A DNA stretch of 64,000 nucleotides from Paucilactobacillus oligofermentans DSM 15707 = LMG 22743 (GTDB lineage Bacteria; Bacillota; Bacilli; Lactobacillales; Lactobacillaceae), in NCBI RefSeq assembly GCF_001434315.1, contig NZ_AZFE01000003.1, forward strand, positions 186,001-250,000. The letters are read 5' to 3'. A program made the position numbers and the translations under genes. Positions 52,422 through 60,686 of this stretch are shown here, in pieces. Each line of letters starts with the position of its first letter. Position 1 is the first letter of the stretch. The notes under the pieces are model-generated. The model did no database searches. It saw only the letters and a list, made by a program, of their open reading frames with translations, and was not told where the DNA came from.

Positions 52422-53423
52422 GTGCTAGGAATTGGAACGAAAAACATTGGAATAGATTTAGGTACAGCGAATACCATTGTCTATGTTGAAGGCAAAGGAA
52501 TTGTGCTACGCGAACCTTCAGTCGTAGCAAAAAATATCAAAACTGACGACGTTGTTGCAGTTGGACAAGAAGCTCGTGAGATGATTGGTAGAACACCAGG
52601 AAGTATCGTTGCAATTCGTCCATTAAAAGATGGGGTCATTGCTGATTATGATACAACTGTTGCCATGTTGAAATATTACATTGAAAAAGTACTTGGTAAA
52701 AATGGTGGCAAGCCATTTGTTATGGTTTGTGTGCCCAGTGGTGTAACTGAAGTTGAAAAACGTGCTGTGATTGATGCCACACGAGTTGCTGGTGCTAGAG
52801 ATGCATACGTAATTGAAGAACCATTTGCAGCAGCAGTCGGTGCAGGATTACCTGTTATGGACCCAACTGGTAGCATGGTTGTTGATATTGGTGGGGGAAC
52901 TACTGATGTAGCTACTATTTCACTTGGGGGAATTGTTTCTAGTCGTTCAATTAGAATGGCTGGAGATAAAATGAATGATGCAATTGTGTCATATATTCGC
53001 CAACATAAAAATATGCTAATCGGGGAACGAACTGCTGAACAATTAAAATGGGATGTTGGTTCTGCTTCATCAGAAGCTGCCAATGAACTTGGTGTAACTG
53101 ATGTTCGTGGCCGTGATTTAGTAACCGGCTTACCAAAAACAATTGAAGTATCTGCAGTTGATGTAGCTAATGCACTTCAAGATGTCGTTGCTGAAATCAT
53201 CGTTGCGATTAAAGAAACACTTGAAGAAACTTCACCAGAAATTTCTTCAGATGTTATTGATCATGGAATTGTTTTAACTGGTGGTGGTGCCTTACTAAAA
53301 GGCTTGCCAGAAGTAATTGCTAATGAAACTAAGGTTCCGGTATTTATTGCTAACGAGCCATTAGACTGTGTTGCAATTGGTACTGGTGAATCATTGAAAA
53401 GTATCGATGTGCTAAAAAAATAA
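52422..53423 (+). CDS. mreB: Rod shape-determining protein MreB
   Basis: A 333-residue bacterial actin. Phosphate loops D-L-G-T-A-N-T and D-I-G-G-G-T-T-D-V and adenosine motif T-G-G-G-A-L are intact. GTG 52422 is preferred to ATG 52401 because AAGGGAAG (52406-52413) lies between them. It heads mreBCD and is the second actin of this window, with Mbl at 26.6 kb. Confidence 0.95.
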   Translation: MLGIGTKNIGIDLGTANTIVYVEGKGIVLREPSVVAKNIKTDDVVAVGQEAREMIGRTPGSIVAIRPLKDGVIADYDTTVAMLKYYIEKVLGKNGGKPFVMVCVPSGVTEVEKRAVIDATRVAGARDAYVIEEPFAAAVGAGLPVMDPTGSMVVDIGGGTTDVATISLGGIVSSRSIRMAGDKMNDAIVSYIRQHKNMLIGERTAEQLKWDVGSASSEAANELGVTDVRGRDLVTGLPKTIEVSAVDVANALQDVVAEIIVAIKETLEETSPEISSDVIDHGIVLTGGGALLKGLPEVIANETKVPVFIANEPLDCVAIGTGESLKSIDVLKK

Positions 53424-53446
53424 ATATTCGTTAAGTAAGTTAGCTT

Positions 53447-53507
53447 GACGAAACATTTGGGCGGGGTTGGTACAAAACTAATGTTTTGTCCAATGCCGTC
53501 GTTTTTA
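53447..53507 (+). terminator. Terminator/attenuator between mreB and mreC
   Basis: A long stem (TTGG-ACAAAAC with GTTTTGT-CCAA, 53467-53478 with 53483-53493, plus outer GACG/CGTC) ends in five T, 20 bases before mreC. It should reduce transcription of mreCD relative to mreB. Confidence 0.8.
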
Positions 53508-53527
53508 TTTAAAAGTGGAGGATAATA

Positions 53528-54376
53528 ATGCAAAAATTCTTTTCAAACCGGAGATTAGTACTGATCTGCGTTTTGCTAATACTTTGCTTTGGATTGATGG
53601 CTGGTTCGGTAGCTTTGAGAAATAAGAAATCGACACCGACGTTAGTTCAACAGTTTGGTAATGATATTGTTGGGTTCACGAATAATGTTGTATCTTATCC
53701 AATTAATGGTATTAAATCAGGTCTAGATTCAGTATCAGAATTAATGAATTCATATTCTGAAAATAAAATTTTGAAAAAGCAAGTTAGTGGTTTAGCTCAA
53801 GTTAAAGTTAGAGATCAAACACTTGCAGATGAAAATGCACAATTAAAAAAGGAATTGAAATTGCAAAAGTCATTGACTGATTACTCTACGGTTACGGCAG
53901 CAGTTATTTCAAGAACCCCATCTTCATGGCAAAGCCAAATTATAATTAGTAAAGGACAAACTGATGGTATTCGTAAGAATATGCCTGTATTGTCACAGTC
54001 TGGTTTAATTGGCCGGATTTCAGAGGTTAATAAGACTAACAGTAAAGTTGAATTATTAAGTGACTCAAATGACTCATCAAATCGATTTGCTATCCAAATT
54101 AAAACAAGTAGTGGTGATGTAGTTAATGGGATTGTTACTGGTTATAAAAAGTCAACAGGTCAACTAATTATGGGACAAGTTACATCTGATGCTGATATTA
54201 AGAAAAATGATAAAGTAGTCACTAGTGGAATGGGTGGAGTTACACCTAAAGGATTATATGTTGGAAAAGTTGCTAAAGTTGGTAAGGATGATTACGGACT
54301 AGCAAAGAAAATTTATATAACTCCAGCCGCTGATTATAATGATATCAGTGTTGTCTCAGTAGCTGAGATTGATTAG
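53528..54376 (+). CDS. mreC: Rod shape-determining protein MreC
   Basis: A 282-residue bitopic protein: N-terminal membrane helix (about 10-26), a coiled coil (about 60-120) and an extracellular beta domain. The segment V-I-S-R-T-P-S-S-W and S-G-L-I-G-R-I are family marks. It links the MreB filament with the PBP2/RodA synthases. GGAGG before the ATG. Confidence 0.94.
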   Translation: MQKFFSNRRLVLICVLLILCFGLMAGSVALRNKKSTPTLVQQFGNDIVGFTNNVVSYPINGIKSGLDSVSELMNSYSENKILKKQVSGLAQVKVRDQTLADENAQLKKELKLQKSLTDYSTVTAAVISRTPSSWQSQIIISKGQTDGIRKNMPVLSQSGLIGRISEVNKTNSKVELLSDSNDSSNRFAIQIKTSSGDVVNGIVTGYKKSTGQLIMGQVTSDADIKKNDKVVTSGMGGVTPKGLYVGKVAKVGKDDYGLAKKIYITPAADYNDISVVSVAEID

Positions 54377-54388
54377 TGGAGGATAGAT

Positions 54389-54928
54389 ATGTATCGATTA
54401 TCTAGGATGAGATTTATTTTTCCAATTGGATTACTATTATGTTTCTTTTTAGATGGTTCAGTTAGTAGTGTTTTCAGTGACTTTTTATTTAGCTATCCGT
54501 ATTCTACTGTGAGTCACTTGGTCGTTTTATGGATGGTGTTAGGAGTTATTCAAGAAGGACGTAATGAACGAGTGATTCCATTTACATTTTTTGCGGTAGT
54601 GATTGGTATCATATTTGATTCTTATTACGCCGGAATTCTAGGATTATTTGTGTTTTTATTTCCTATTATCATTTGGGTCACAAGAATGCTAACTAAGAAC
54701 TTTGCAGCTAATTTTTTAAATTCAATTATGATCTTTTTTATTGATATTGCATTACTGGAATTACTAAATTATGTTGCTTATTCAATTGTCGGAGTTATCA
54801 GTGTTAGCTTTTCAGATTTTGTATTGCATACATTGGCACCAACGTTAGCGTTAAATTTAGTTTATTTTGTGATATTATACCTGCCTATTTCAGCTATTTA
54901 TGATAAATATGCCAGATTACGTTCATAA
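54389..54928 (+). CDS. mreD: Rod shape-determining protein MreD
   Basis: A 179-residue membrane protein with five to six helices, as for MreD. It starts 12 bases after mreC with TGGAGGA upstream. In many lactobacilli and Bacillus minC and minD follow; here no min gene lies after it. Confidence 0.9.
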   Translation: MYRLSRMRFIFPIGLLLCFFLDGSVSSVFSDFLFSYPYSTVSHLVVLWMVLGVIQEGRNERVIPFTFFAVVIGIIFDSYYAGILGLFVFLFPIIIWVTRMLTKNFAANFLNSIMIFFIDIALLELLNYVAYSIVGVISVSFSDFVLHTLAPTLALNLVYFVILYLPISAIYDKYARLRS

Positions 54929-54944
54929 GAAACTGATTTAATGA

Positions 54945-54976
54945 TTGACATAAATGCCATTGCATATTAATATAAT
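54945..54976 (+). promoter_or_regulatory. Promoter of the His-type T-box leader
   Basis: Perfect TTGACA (54945-54950). The -10 lies in AT-rich sequence: TAATAT at 54968-54973 gives a 17-base spacer, whereas consensus TATAAT at 54971-54976 gives 20. Confidence 0.65.
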
Positions 54977-54984
54977 AAACAATA

Positions 54985-55239
54985 ATAAAAGACATTGAGC
55001 GGAAAAGTAGATTAGTTATTTTGCCTAGAAAGTCCCTGACGATGGAAATGGGATCGGATAATTAGTCGAAACACATCTGTGAGTTGATTTTCTGAACATA
55101 GTAAGAAAATCCGGGTAGCCCGTTACAGCATAAGTTTAATTATTAAACTTAACGAGACTAATTTTGTGAAAAATTAGTAATGCTGAGGTGGAACCGCGGA
55201 AACGCCCTCGTAGTCTAAATAGGCTATGAGGGCGTTTTT
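54985..55239 (+). promoter_or_regulatory. T-box riboswitch, predicted histidine specifier, first (complete) unit
   Basis: Stem I is closed by GCGGA/TCTGT with the AGTA S-turn on the 5' side and a 10-bp helix (GATTAGTTAT with ATAATTAGTC) above the specifier loop. By the same alignment that gives GTA and ATG in the other two T-boxes, the specifier is CAC (55072-55074), a His codon. A GGGTAGCCC hairpin and a Stem III (CAGCAT/ATGCTG) follow. The T-box GAGGTGGAACCGCGG is at 55185-55199, and terminator 1 is 55202-55213 with 55224-55235, then T5. Confidence 0.85.
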
Positions 55240-55264
55240 AATTTTAATAATTAAACTTACAGAG

Positions 55265-55358
55265 GTATGTATCGTAAGGTATATACAAATAGAGGTGGAA
55301 CCACGGTTAAAACGTCCTCTTGAATTAGTTTATAAAGCTAATTCAAGAGGATTTTTTT
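55265..55358 (+). promoter_or_regulatory. Second T-box antiterminator/terminator unit lacking Stem I
   Basis: Downstream of terminator 1 there is a hairpin (55265-55272 with 55279-55286), a second T-box (AGAGGTGGAACCACGG, 55291-55306), and a second terminator (55315-55328 with 55338-55351, then T7). There is no room for a Stem I. The two terminators differ in sequence, so this is not a recent copy. The ABC transporter needs readthrough of both. Confidence 0.85.
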
Positions 55359-55386
55359 GTTCATTAAAAAATTAGGAGGATGGCAT

Positions 55387-56031
55387 ATGTCATTAAATTA
55401 TATATCAGAAATTTTACCATCATTATTTCAAGGTGCTGGATTAACATTGCAATTATTCTTTTGGACATTAATTGGTTCATTACCGCTAGGCTTACTTGTT
55501 AGTTTGGGATTAAATTCAAAAATTAAACCAATTAAATGGATTTTAGATATTTATGTATGGTTGATGCGAGGAACACCGTTATTATTACAATTGATTTTTG
55601 TCTTTTATGGGCTACCATTAATTGGCGTTGTGTTTGAACGATATGATGCAGCCATTTTTGCTTTTATTCTTAATTATGGAGCTTATTTTGCCGAAATCTT
55701 TCGTGGTGGATTACAGTCCATTGATAAAGGTCAATATGAGGGTGCTAAAGTTCTGCGTTTAAGTTATTTTCAAACGATTAGAAAAGTTGTAATTCCGCAA
55801 GTATTTAGAATTGTTCTACCATCTGTAGGAAACGAAGTTATTAATTTGGTTAAGGATTCATCATTAGTTTATGTAATTGGTTTGGGAGATTTATTACGAG
55901 CCGGAAACATTGCGACTTCACGTGATGTCTCATTAGTACCGTTATTATTAGTTGCAGTCATTTATTTAGTAATGATCGCTGTACTCACATATATCTTACG
56001 TAAAGTTGAAAAACGTTATTCATATAAATAA
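55387..56031 (+). CDS. Amino-acid ABC transporter permease (predicted histidine)
   Basis: A 214-residue HisMQ-type permease with five helices and the E-G-A-K-V-L-R-L-S-Y-F-Q-T ATPase-contact loop. ATG 55387 has AGGAGGA ahead; the frame reaches back into the terminator. It is the first gene of a permease-ATPase-binding protein operon. Sequence alone would say polar amino acid (Gln/Glu/His/Arg); the His T-box narrows this by inference. Confidence 0.9.
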   Translation: MSLNYISEILPSLFQGAGLTLQLFFWTLIGSLPLGLLVSLGLNSKIKPIKWILDIYVWLMRGTPLLLQLIFVFYGLPLIGVVFERYDAAIFAFILNYGAYFAEIFRGGLQSIDKGQYEGAKVLRLSYFQTIRKVVIPQVFRIVLPSVGNEVINLVKDSSLVYVIGLGDLLRAGNIATSRDVSLVPLLLVAVIYLVMIAVLTYILRKVEKRYSYK

Positions 56032-56045
56032 CAGGAGGTATCACT

Positions 56046-56696
56046 ATGTTAGAAGTTAAAAATTTAAAAAAGAGTTTTGGTTCACGAGTTATTTTAGATG
56101 ATGTGAATGTTACAGTTAAAGATCGCGAAATTTTAAGTATAGTTGGTCCTTCTGGAGCTGGTAAAACAACTTTACTTCGTTGCATCGCCGGTCTTGAAAC
56201 TGCTGATTCAGGCGAGTTCCTAATCGATGGGGTTGCTTTTGATCCAGCAGCTAGTGATACGTCAGAAAGTGTGATTGGCGTTGTATTTCAAGATTTTAAT
56301 TTATTTCCACATTTAACAGTTTTTGAAAATATAATGTTGGCACCTACGATGGTATTAAAAAATACTAAGAGTGAAGCTCAGGATGAAGCAAAAACATTAT
56401 TGAATAATCTGGGATTAGATGATAAAGGGGAATTGTATCCGCACCAATTATCTGGGGGTCAAAAGCAACGGGTTGCTTTAGCTCGTGCTTTGGCGATGCA
56501 TCCTAAGATTTTATGTTATGACGAGCCAACATCAGCGCTAGATCCAAACTTACGTCGAGAAGTTGAAAAATTAATTTTGAAGTTAAAACAAGATGGAATG
56601 ACACAATTGGTTGTAACTCATGATATGGAATTTGCAAAAATGATTGCTGATGATATTTTAGAAGTTAATTATTTAGATAATTCAAATCAAAAGTAA
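56046..56696 (+). CDS. Amino-acid ABC transporter ATP-binding protein (predicted histidine)
   Basis: A 216-residue ATPase with G-P-S-G-A-G-K-T-T Walker A, L-S-G-G-Q-K-Q-R signature and L-C-Y-D-E-P-T-S-A-L-D Walker B. Slightly shorter than GlnQ-type proteins (about 240). It follows the permease after 14 bases with CAGGAGG. Confidence 0.93.
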   Translation: MLEVKNLKKSFGSRVILDDVNVTVKDREILSIVGPSGAGKTTLLRCIAGLETADSGEFLIDGVAFDPAASDTSESVIGVVFQDFNLFPHLTVFENIMLAPTMVLKNTKSEAQDEAKTLLNNLGLDDKGELYPHQLSGGQKQRVALARALAMHPKILCYDEPTSALDPNLRREVEKLILKLKQDGMTQLVVTHDMEFAKMIADDILEVNYLDNSNQK

Positions 56697-56714
56697 AACA
56701 CTGGAGGAAAATAG

Positions 56715-57560
56715 ATGAAGCAATTTAAAATTTGGTTTCTCTTGGTAGTTCTGCTAGTGCCAACCATATTTTTGAGTGGTTGCGAGAACGTAACAAAAAA
56801 AGCTAATACCGCTGATACGTGGTCGCAAATTCAAAAACGAGGGACCGTAATTATTGGACTTGATGATAGTTTTGTACCAATGGGATTTCGTCAAAAAAAT
56901 GGTAAATTAGTTGGTTATGATATTGATCTAGCCAGGGCAGTCTTTAAACAATATGGGATTAAAGTTGATTTTCAGCCAATTGATTGGTCAATGAAAGAAA
57001 CTGAACTTCGCAATGGAACGATTGATCTCATTTGGAACGGTTATACATTGACTCCTGATCGTGAAGGGAAAGTATTATTTAGTCGTTCTTATCATCAAAA
57101 TAAACAAGTTTTAGTAACTAAAACCAAAGACAATATTAATAGCTTTGCTGATATGACGGGGAAAGTACTTGGAGTCCAAAATGGTTCAACAGGGAACACT
57201 GTTTTGAATGAAAATCCAAGTATTTTAAAAGATTTAATTAAAGATCAAAGCCCAGTGTTATATGATAATTTTTCAGAGGCTTTTATTGATTTAAATGCTG
57301 ATCGAATTCAGGGGATTATGATGGATAAGGTTTATGCAGAATATTATATTCAGCATCAGAAAGATAGTTCTGCTTATAAGATTTATGAAAGTAGTCAAAT
57401 TAAATCTGAAGACTTTGCAGTCGGAATGCGATTAGGGGATAAAACCTTAAAGATTAAAATTGATCGTGCTTTAAGCAAGCTACAAAAAAATGGACAACTG
57501 GAAAAGATTAATGAAAAGTGGTTTGGTGAGAATAGCAGTTGGCTAGGTAACCATAATTAA
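56715..57560 (+). CDS. Amino-acid-binding lipoprotein (predicted histidine)
   Basis: A 281-residue family 3 extracellular solute-binding protein. The signal peptide ends in L-S-G-C (Cys23). The binding fold shows G-x-D-D-S-F-V-P-M-G-F and N-G-T-I-D-L-I-W-N-G-Y-T-L-T-P-D-R. It should supply its amino acid to the permease. The precise ligand needs test; His is inferred from the T-box. Confidence 0.92.
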   Translation: MKQFKIWFLLVVLLVPTIFLSGCENVTKKANTADTWSQIQKRGTVIIGLDDSFVPMGFRQKNGKLVGYDIDLARAVFKQYGIKVDFQPIDWSMKETELRNGTIDLIWNGYTLTPDREGKVLFSRSYHQNKQVLVTKTKDNINSFADMTGKVLGVQNGSTGNTVLNENPSILKDLIKDQSPVLYDNFSEAFIDLNADRIQGIMMDKVYAEYYIQHQKDSSAYKIYESSQIKSEDFAVGMRLGDKTLKIKIDRALSKLQKNGQLEKINEKWFGENSSWLGNHN

Positions 57561-57617
57561 CTAGTCTTATGTTAGAATAAATATACAGATTATCGTAAAT
57601 AATGGGAGGATCACTAG

Positions 57618-59063
57618 ATGACTGATTTTTGGATATTAGTAGATAGTATTATTTTTTTGAATGCTATTGTGGCGCTAATCATCATCTTTCGTTCAAAACG
57701 TGATATCTCAACAACATGGGCCTGGCTACTGGTATTGCTTTTACTACCGGTAGTTGGCTTTTTGTTATATTTAATTGTTGGACGCAAATTATCGTCTCGA
57801 AAAGTATTTAATTTACAAGCGCAGGAACCATTAGGATTAGACCAAATTGTAGCTAATCAAAAACTACAAATTGATGAAAAAGAGTTATTACCAGCTAATC
57901 AGATTACTAGCTCAGCAAGGGAATTAGTTCGGTTATTTTTAGAAACTGATAATGCCGTGTTGACTAAAAAAAATGCAGTTAGAATTTATGCTGAAGGCAA
58001 TAAATTGTTTGAAAGTATTTTTGAAGATGTTCGGCGGGCTAAGCATCATATTAATATTGAATTCTTTACTTGGTACGATGATCGGATTGGTAATGAGTTT
58101 GTTCAATTACTGGAAAAGAAACAACGACATGGTGTTCAGGTAAGAGTAATCTACGATACATTTGGATCGCATGGCTCAAAAAAGAAATTATTTAAGCATT
58201 TAGTTGAGTTAGGTGGCGAGGTTAGCCCATTTTTAGCGTCTAGGTTTTTTCCATCGACGTTGCGCTTGAATTTTAGAGGTCATCGTAAACTGGTAATTAT
58301 TGATGGTGAAATTGGATATATTGGTGGTTTTAATGTAGGAGATCAGTATTTAAATCGCAAATCAAAATTTGGCTTTTGGCGGGATACACATTTAAGAGTA
58401 TTGGGAGATGCTGTTTTATCAATGCAAAGTCGTTTCTTTCTAGATTGGAATGCAACGTCTAAAAATAAAGTTTCATTTGATCTGAAATATTTTCCAGAAA
58501 CGAAATCAATTGGTCAAACCAGTATGCAAATCGTTTCTAGTGGACCCGATGATGATCGTGAGAAAATCAAGCAAGGTTACGTGAAAATGATTTCGATTGC
58601 ACGAGAATCAATCTATATTGAGTCACCTTATTTTGTTCCGGATAATAGTGTTTTTGAGGCGCTGTCGATTGCAGCCATTGCCGGAGTGGATGTTCGAATT
58701 ATTATTCCTAATGCACCAGATCATCCATTTGTTTATCGAGCAACGGAATATTTTGCAAAAGAACTCATTAAATCCGGTGTAAAAGTTTATAAATATCAAA
58801 AAGGATTTATGCATTCTAAAATGGTCGTAATTGATGGCAAAATTGTATCAATTGGTTCAGCTAATATGGATATTCGATCATTTAAATTAAATTTTGAAGC
58901 TAATGCTTTTTTATATGATTGTGAATTTGCCAAAGCCACTGAAATGATTTTTTTACATGATCAAGAAAATTCACAGTTTGTAACTGAAGAGCATTTTGAA
59001 GCTCAGACAAGATTTAAAAAGATTAAACAAGATTTATGCCGGTTGTTGGCACCGGTACTATGA
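57618..59063 (+). CDS. cls: Cardiolipin synthase
   Basis: A 481-residue phospholipase D-family enzyme that joins two phosphatidylglycerols to cardiolipin. Two N-terminal membrane helices precede two HxK(x4)D motifs, at His222 (H-R-K-L-V-I-I-D) and His399 (H-S-K-M-V-V-I-D). GGGAGGA precedes the ATG. Confidence 0.94.
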   Translation: MTDFWILVDSIIFLNAIVALIIIFRSKRDISTTWAWLLVLLLLPVVGFLLYLIVGRKLSSRKVFNLQAQEPLGLDQIVANQKLQIDEKELLPANQITSSARELVRLFLETDNAVLTKKNAVRIYAEGNKLFESIFEDVRRAKHHINIEFFTWYDDRIGNEFVQLLEKKQRHGVQVRVIYDTFGSHGSKKKLFKHLVELGGEVSPFLASRFFPSTLRLNFRGHRKLVIIDGEIGYIGGFNVGDQYLNRKSKFGFWRDTHLRVLGDAVLSMQSRFFLDWNATSKNKVSFDLKYFPETKSIGQTSMQIVSSGPDDDREKIKQGYVKMISIARESIYIESPYFVPDNSVFEALSIAAIAGVDVRIIIPNAPDHPFVYRATEYFAKELIKSGVKVYKYQKGFMHSKMVVIDGKIVSIGSANMDIRSFKLNFEANAFLYDCEFAKATEMIFLHDQENSQFVTEEHFEAQTRFKKIKQDLCRLLAPVL

Positions 59064-59078
59064 TGGTTAATGATACAA

Positions 59079-59128
59079 AAAAAGACTGTTATCTGGGGAA
59101 ATATATTCCTAGTAGCAGTCTTTTTAAT
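59079..59128. terminator. Bidirectional terminator between cls and aspartate kinase
   Basis: An imperfect long stem (about 59079-59100 with 59107-59125) with A- and T-rich arms separates the converging genes. Confidence 0.8.
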
Positions 59129-59136
59129 TTTAATTA

Positions 59137-60495
59137 TTAACCTTTTTTAAAAAATTCTGTATGCAATGCCTGGACTGCTTTATCAGCATCATCTTGCGAA
59201 ACGCCAAACATAATTGATAGTTCAGATGCTCCTTGGTTAATCATTTGAAGCCGAATACCAGCATTGGCTAAAGACTTGGTTGCTCGAGCCATTACCCCAA
59301 CGGTATTACGCATGCCTTCGCCAACGACCATAACTATCGCGTAGTTATGAATGATATGCATTTCATCAGGATGAATTGCGTCTTGTAGTTCAGTCATAAT
59401 GGCATGCTCAATTTCGGGAGTTAAATTATTTTCATCCATGATAATGGTGATATCATCAATCCCAGATGGCATGTGCTCATAACCAACGCCATTTTTAAAT
59501 AGAATGTTTAGGACTTTACGTGTAAAGCCAACTTCTTTGTTTAGAAGATATTTACTAATATATAATCCACAAAAATTTTTGGATGCAGAAATTCCACGAA
59601 CCGGATAATCTTTATTGGGTTCGATTTTAGATGAAATAATTGTACCAGGGGCATCAGGATTATTAGTATTTCTAACGTTTACCGAAATATTACCTTGAAT
59701 AGCTGGAATAAGCGCTTCATCGTGAAAAACAGAAAAGCCAGCATAAGATAGTTCCCGCATTTCACGGAAAGTCATGTGAGCAATCGCGTGTGGATTTTTA
59801 ACGACATTAGGGTTAGCTGAAAAAATCGCATCGACATCTGTGAAATTTTCATATAGCTCAGCGTCTAATCCACGAGCCATAACCGATCCAGTAATATCGG
59901 AACCGCCACGAGAGAAGGTACAAATATCACCATCAGAGTTATAGGCAAAGAATCCGGGAACAACCAAAATTTCTTCGGTTAGCTTCCATTTGGCAATGCG
60001 ACAATAACTTTCAGGGGCAATTTGGGCATCATCGGGAACGTTAGAAACAATCATCCCAACATCCGCAGGGTCTAAATAACGCGCTTTTATTCCTAAAATA
60101 GATAAAACTTTAGCGATTAATTGGGCATTTAATTTTTCACCATGCGCTTTAAAAGCAGCCATTAAATATTCATCATTAGGATATTTTTTTTCTGGGAGTT
60201 CTTTAATCGCTTGTTTAATTGGTGAAAAACCTTCTGTCGTAATTCCAAAGCCATTGGCAATTTCTTGATAGCGGTCAATAATTGCATTTTGGGTATTAGT
60301 GAAGTCATTGTGCTCGATTGCTTGATTTGCATAACGAATTAATAAATCAGTAACTTTAGTATCTGCAGGATTTCGTTTACCTGGGGCAGAGACTACAATA
60401 CATTTACGTTTTGAATCAGATTTTACAATGTTAATAACTTTTTTAATTTGGTCGCTGTCTGCCAACGAACTTCCGCCAAATTTAATAACTTTCAC
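59137..60495 (-). CDS. Aspartate kinase
   Basis: A 452-residue aspartokinase making aspartyl phosphate for lysine, threonine, methionine and DAP synthesis. The N-terminal V-I-K-F-G-G-S-S-L-A-D and S-R-G-G-S-D-I-T-G motifs form the kinase domain; two ACT domains follow from about 300. Length resembles aspartokinase III (LysC/YclM). No lysine riboswitch is visible upstream, so control is by another route or allostery. AGGAGAG on minus precedes the start. Confidence 0.93.
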   Translation of the reverse strand: MKVIKFGGSSLADSDQIKKVINIVKSDSKRKCIVVSAPGKRNPADTKVTDLLIRYANQAIEHNDFTNTQNAIIDRYQEIANGFGITTEGFSPIKQAIKELPEKKYPNDEYLMAAFKAHGEKLNAQLIAKVLSILGIKARYLDPADVGMIVSNVPDDAQIAPESYCRIAKWKLTEEILVVPGFFAYNSDGDICTFSRGGSDITGSVMARGLDAELYENFTDVDAIFSANPNVVKNPHAIAHMTFREMRELSYAGFSVFHDEALIPAIQGNISVNVRNTNNPDAPGTIISSKIEPNKDYPVRGISASKNFCGLYISKYLLNKEVGFTRKVLNILFKNGVGYEHMPSGIDDITIIMDENNLTPEIEHAIMTELQDAIHPDEMHIIHNYAIVMVVGEGMRNTVGVMARATKSLANAGIRLQMINQGASELSIMFGVSQDDADKAVQALHTEFFKKG

Positions 60496-60528
60496 GATTA
60501 CACTCTCCTCGTTTTTGCATTAAACCTT

Positions 60529-60557
60529 ATAATATCAAACCGAGTACCTAGTTACAA
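60529..60557 (-). promoter_or_regulatory. Promoter of the aspartate kinase gene
   Basis: On the minus strand TTGTAA (60552-60557) and TATTAT (60529-60534) are 17 bases apart, 34 bases before the start codon. Confidence 0.6.
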
Positions 60558-60686
60558 TTGCTCTTTAGTAAACTTCAGTTAGTCTTAATTTGTTTAGTGG
60601 TATATTTGTATTTTAGAAGATATTAACGTAGTATTGTTGAACATGTGTAATTAAAATAAGGTCATCAGAATGATGGAGGCAAAAGT

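Noticed and set aside
60496-60686. Lysine riboswitch before aspartate kinase
   Set aside because: The minus-strand leader from the promoter to the start is only about 30 bases, too short for an L-box.
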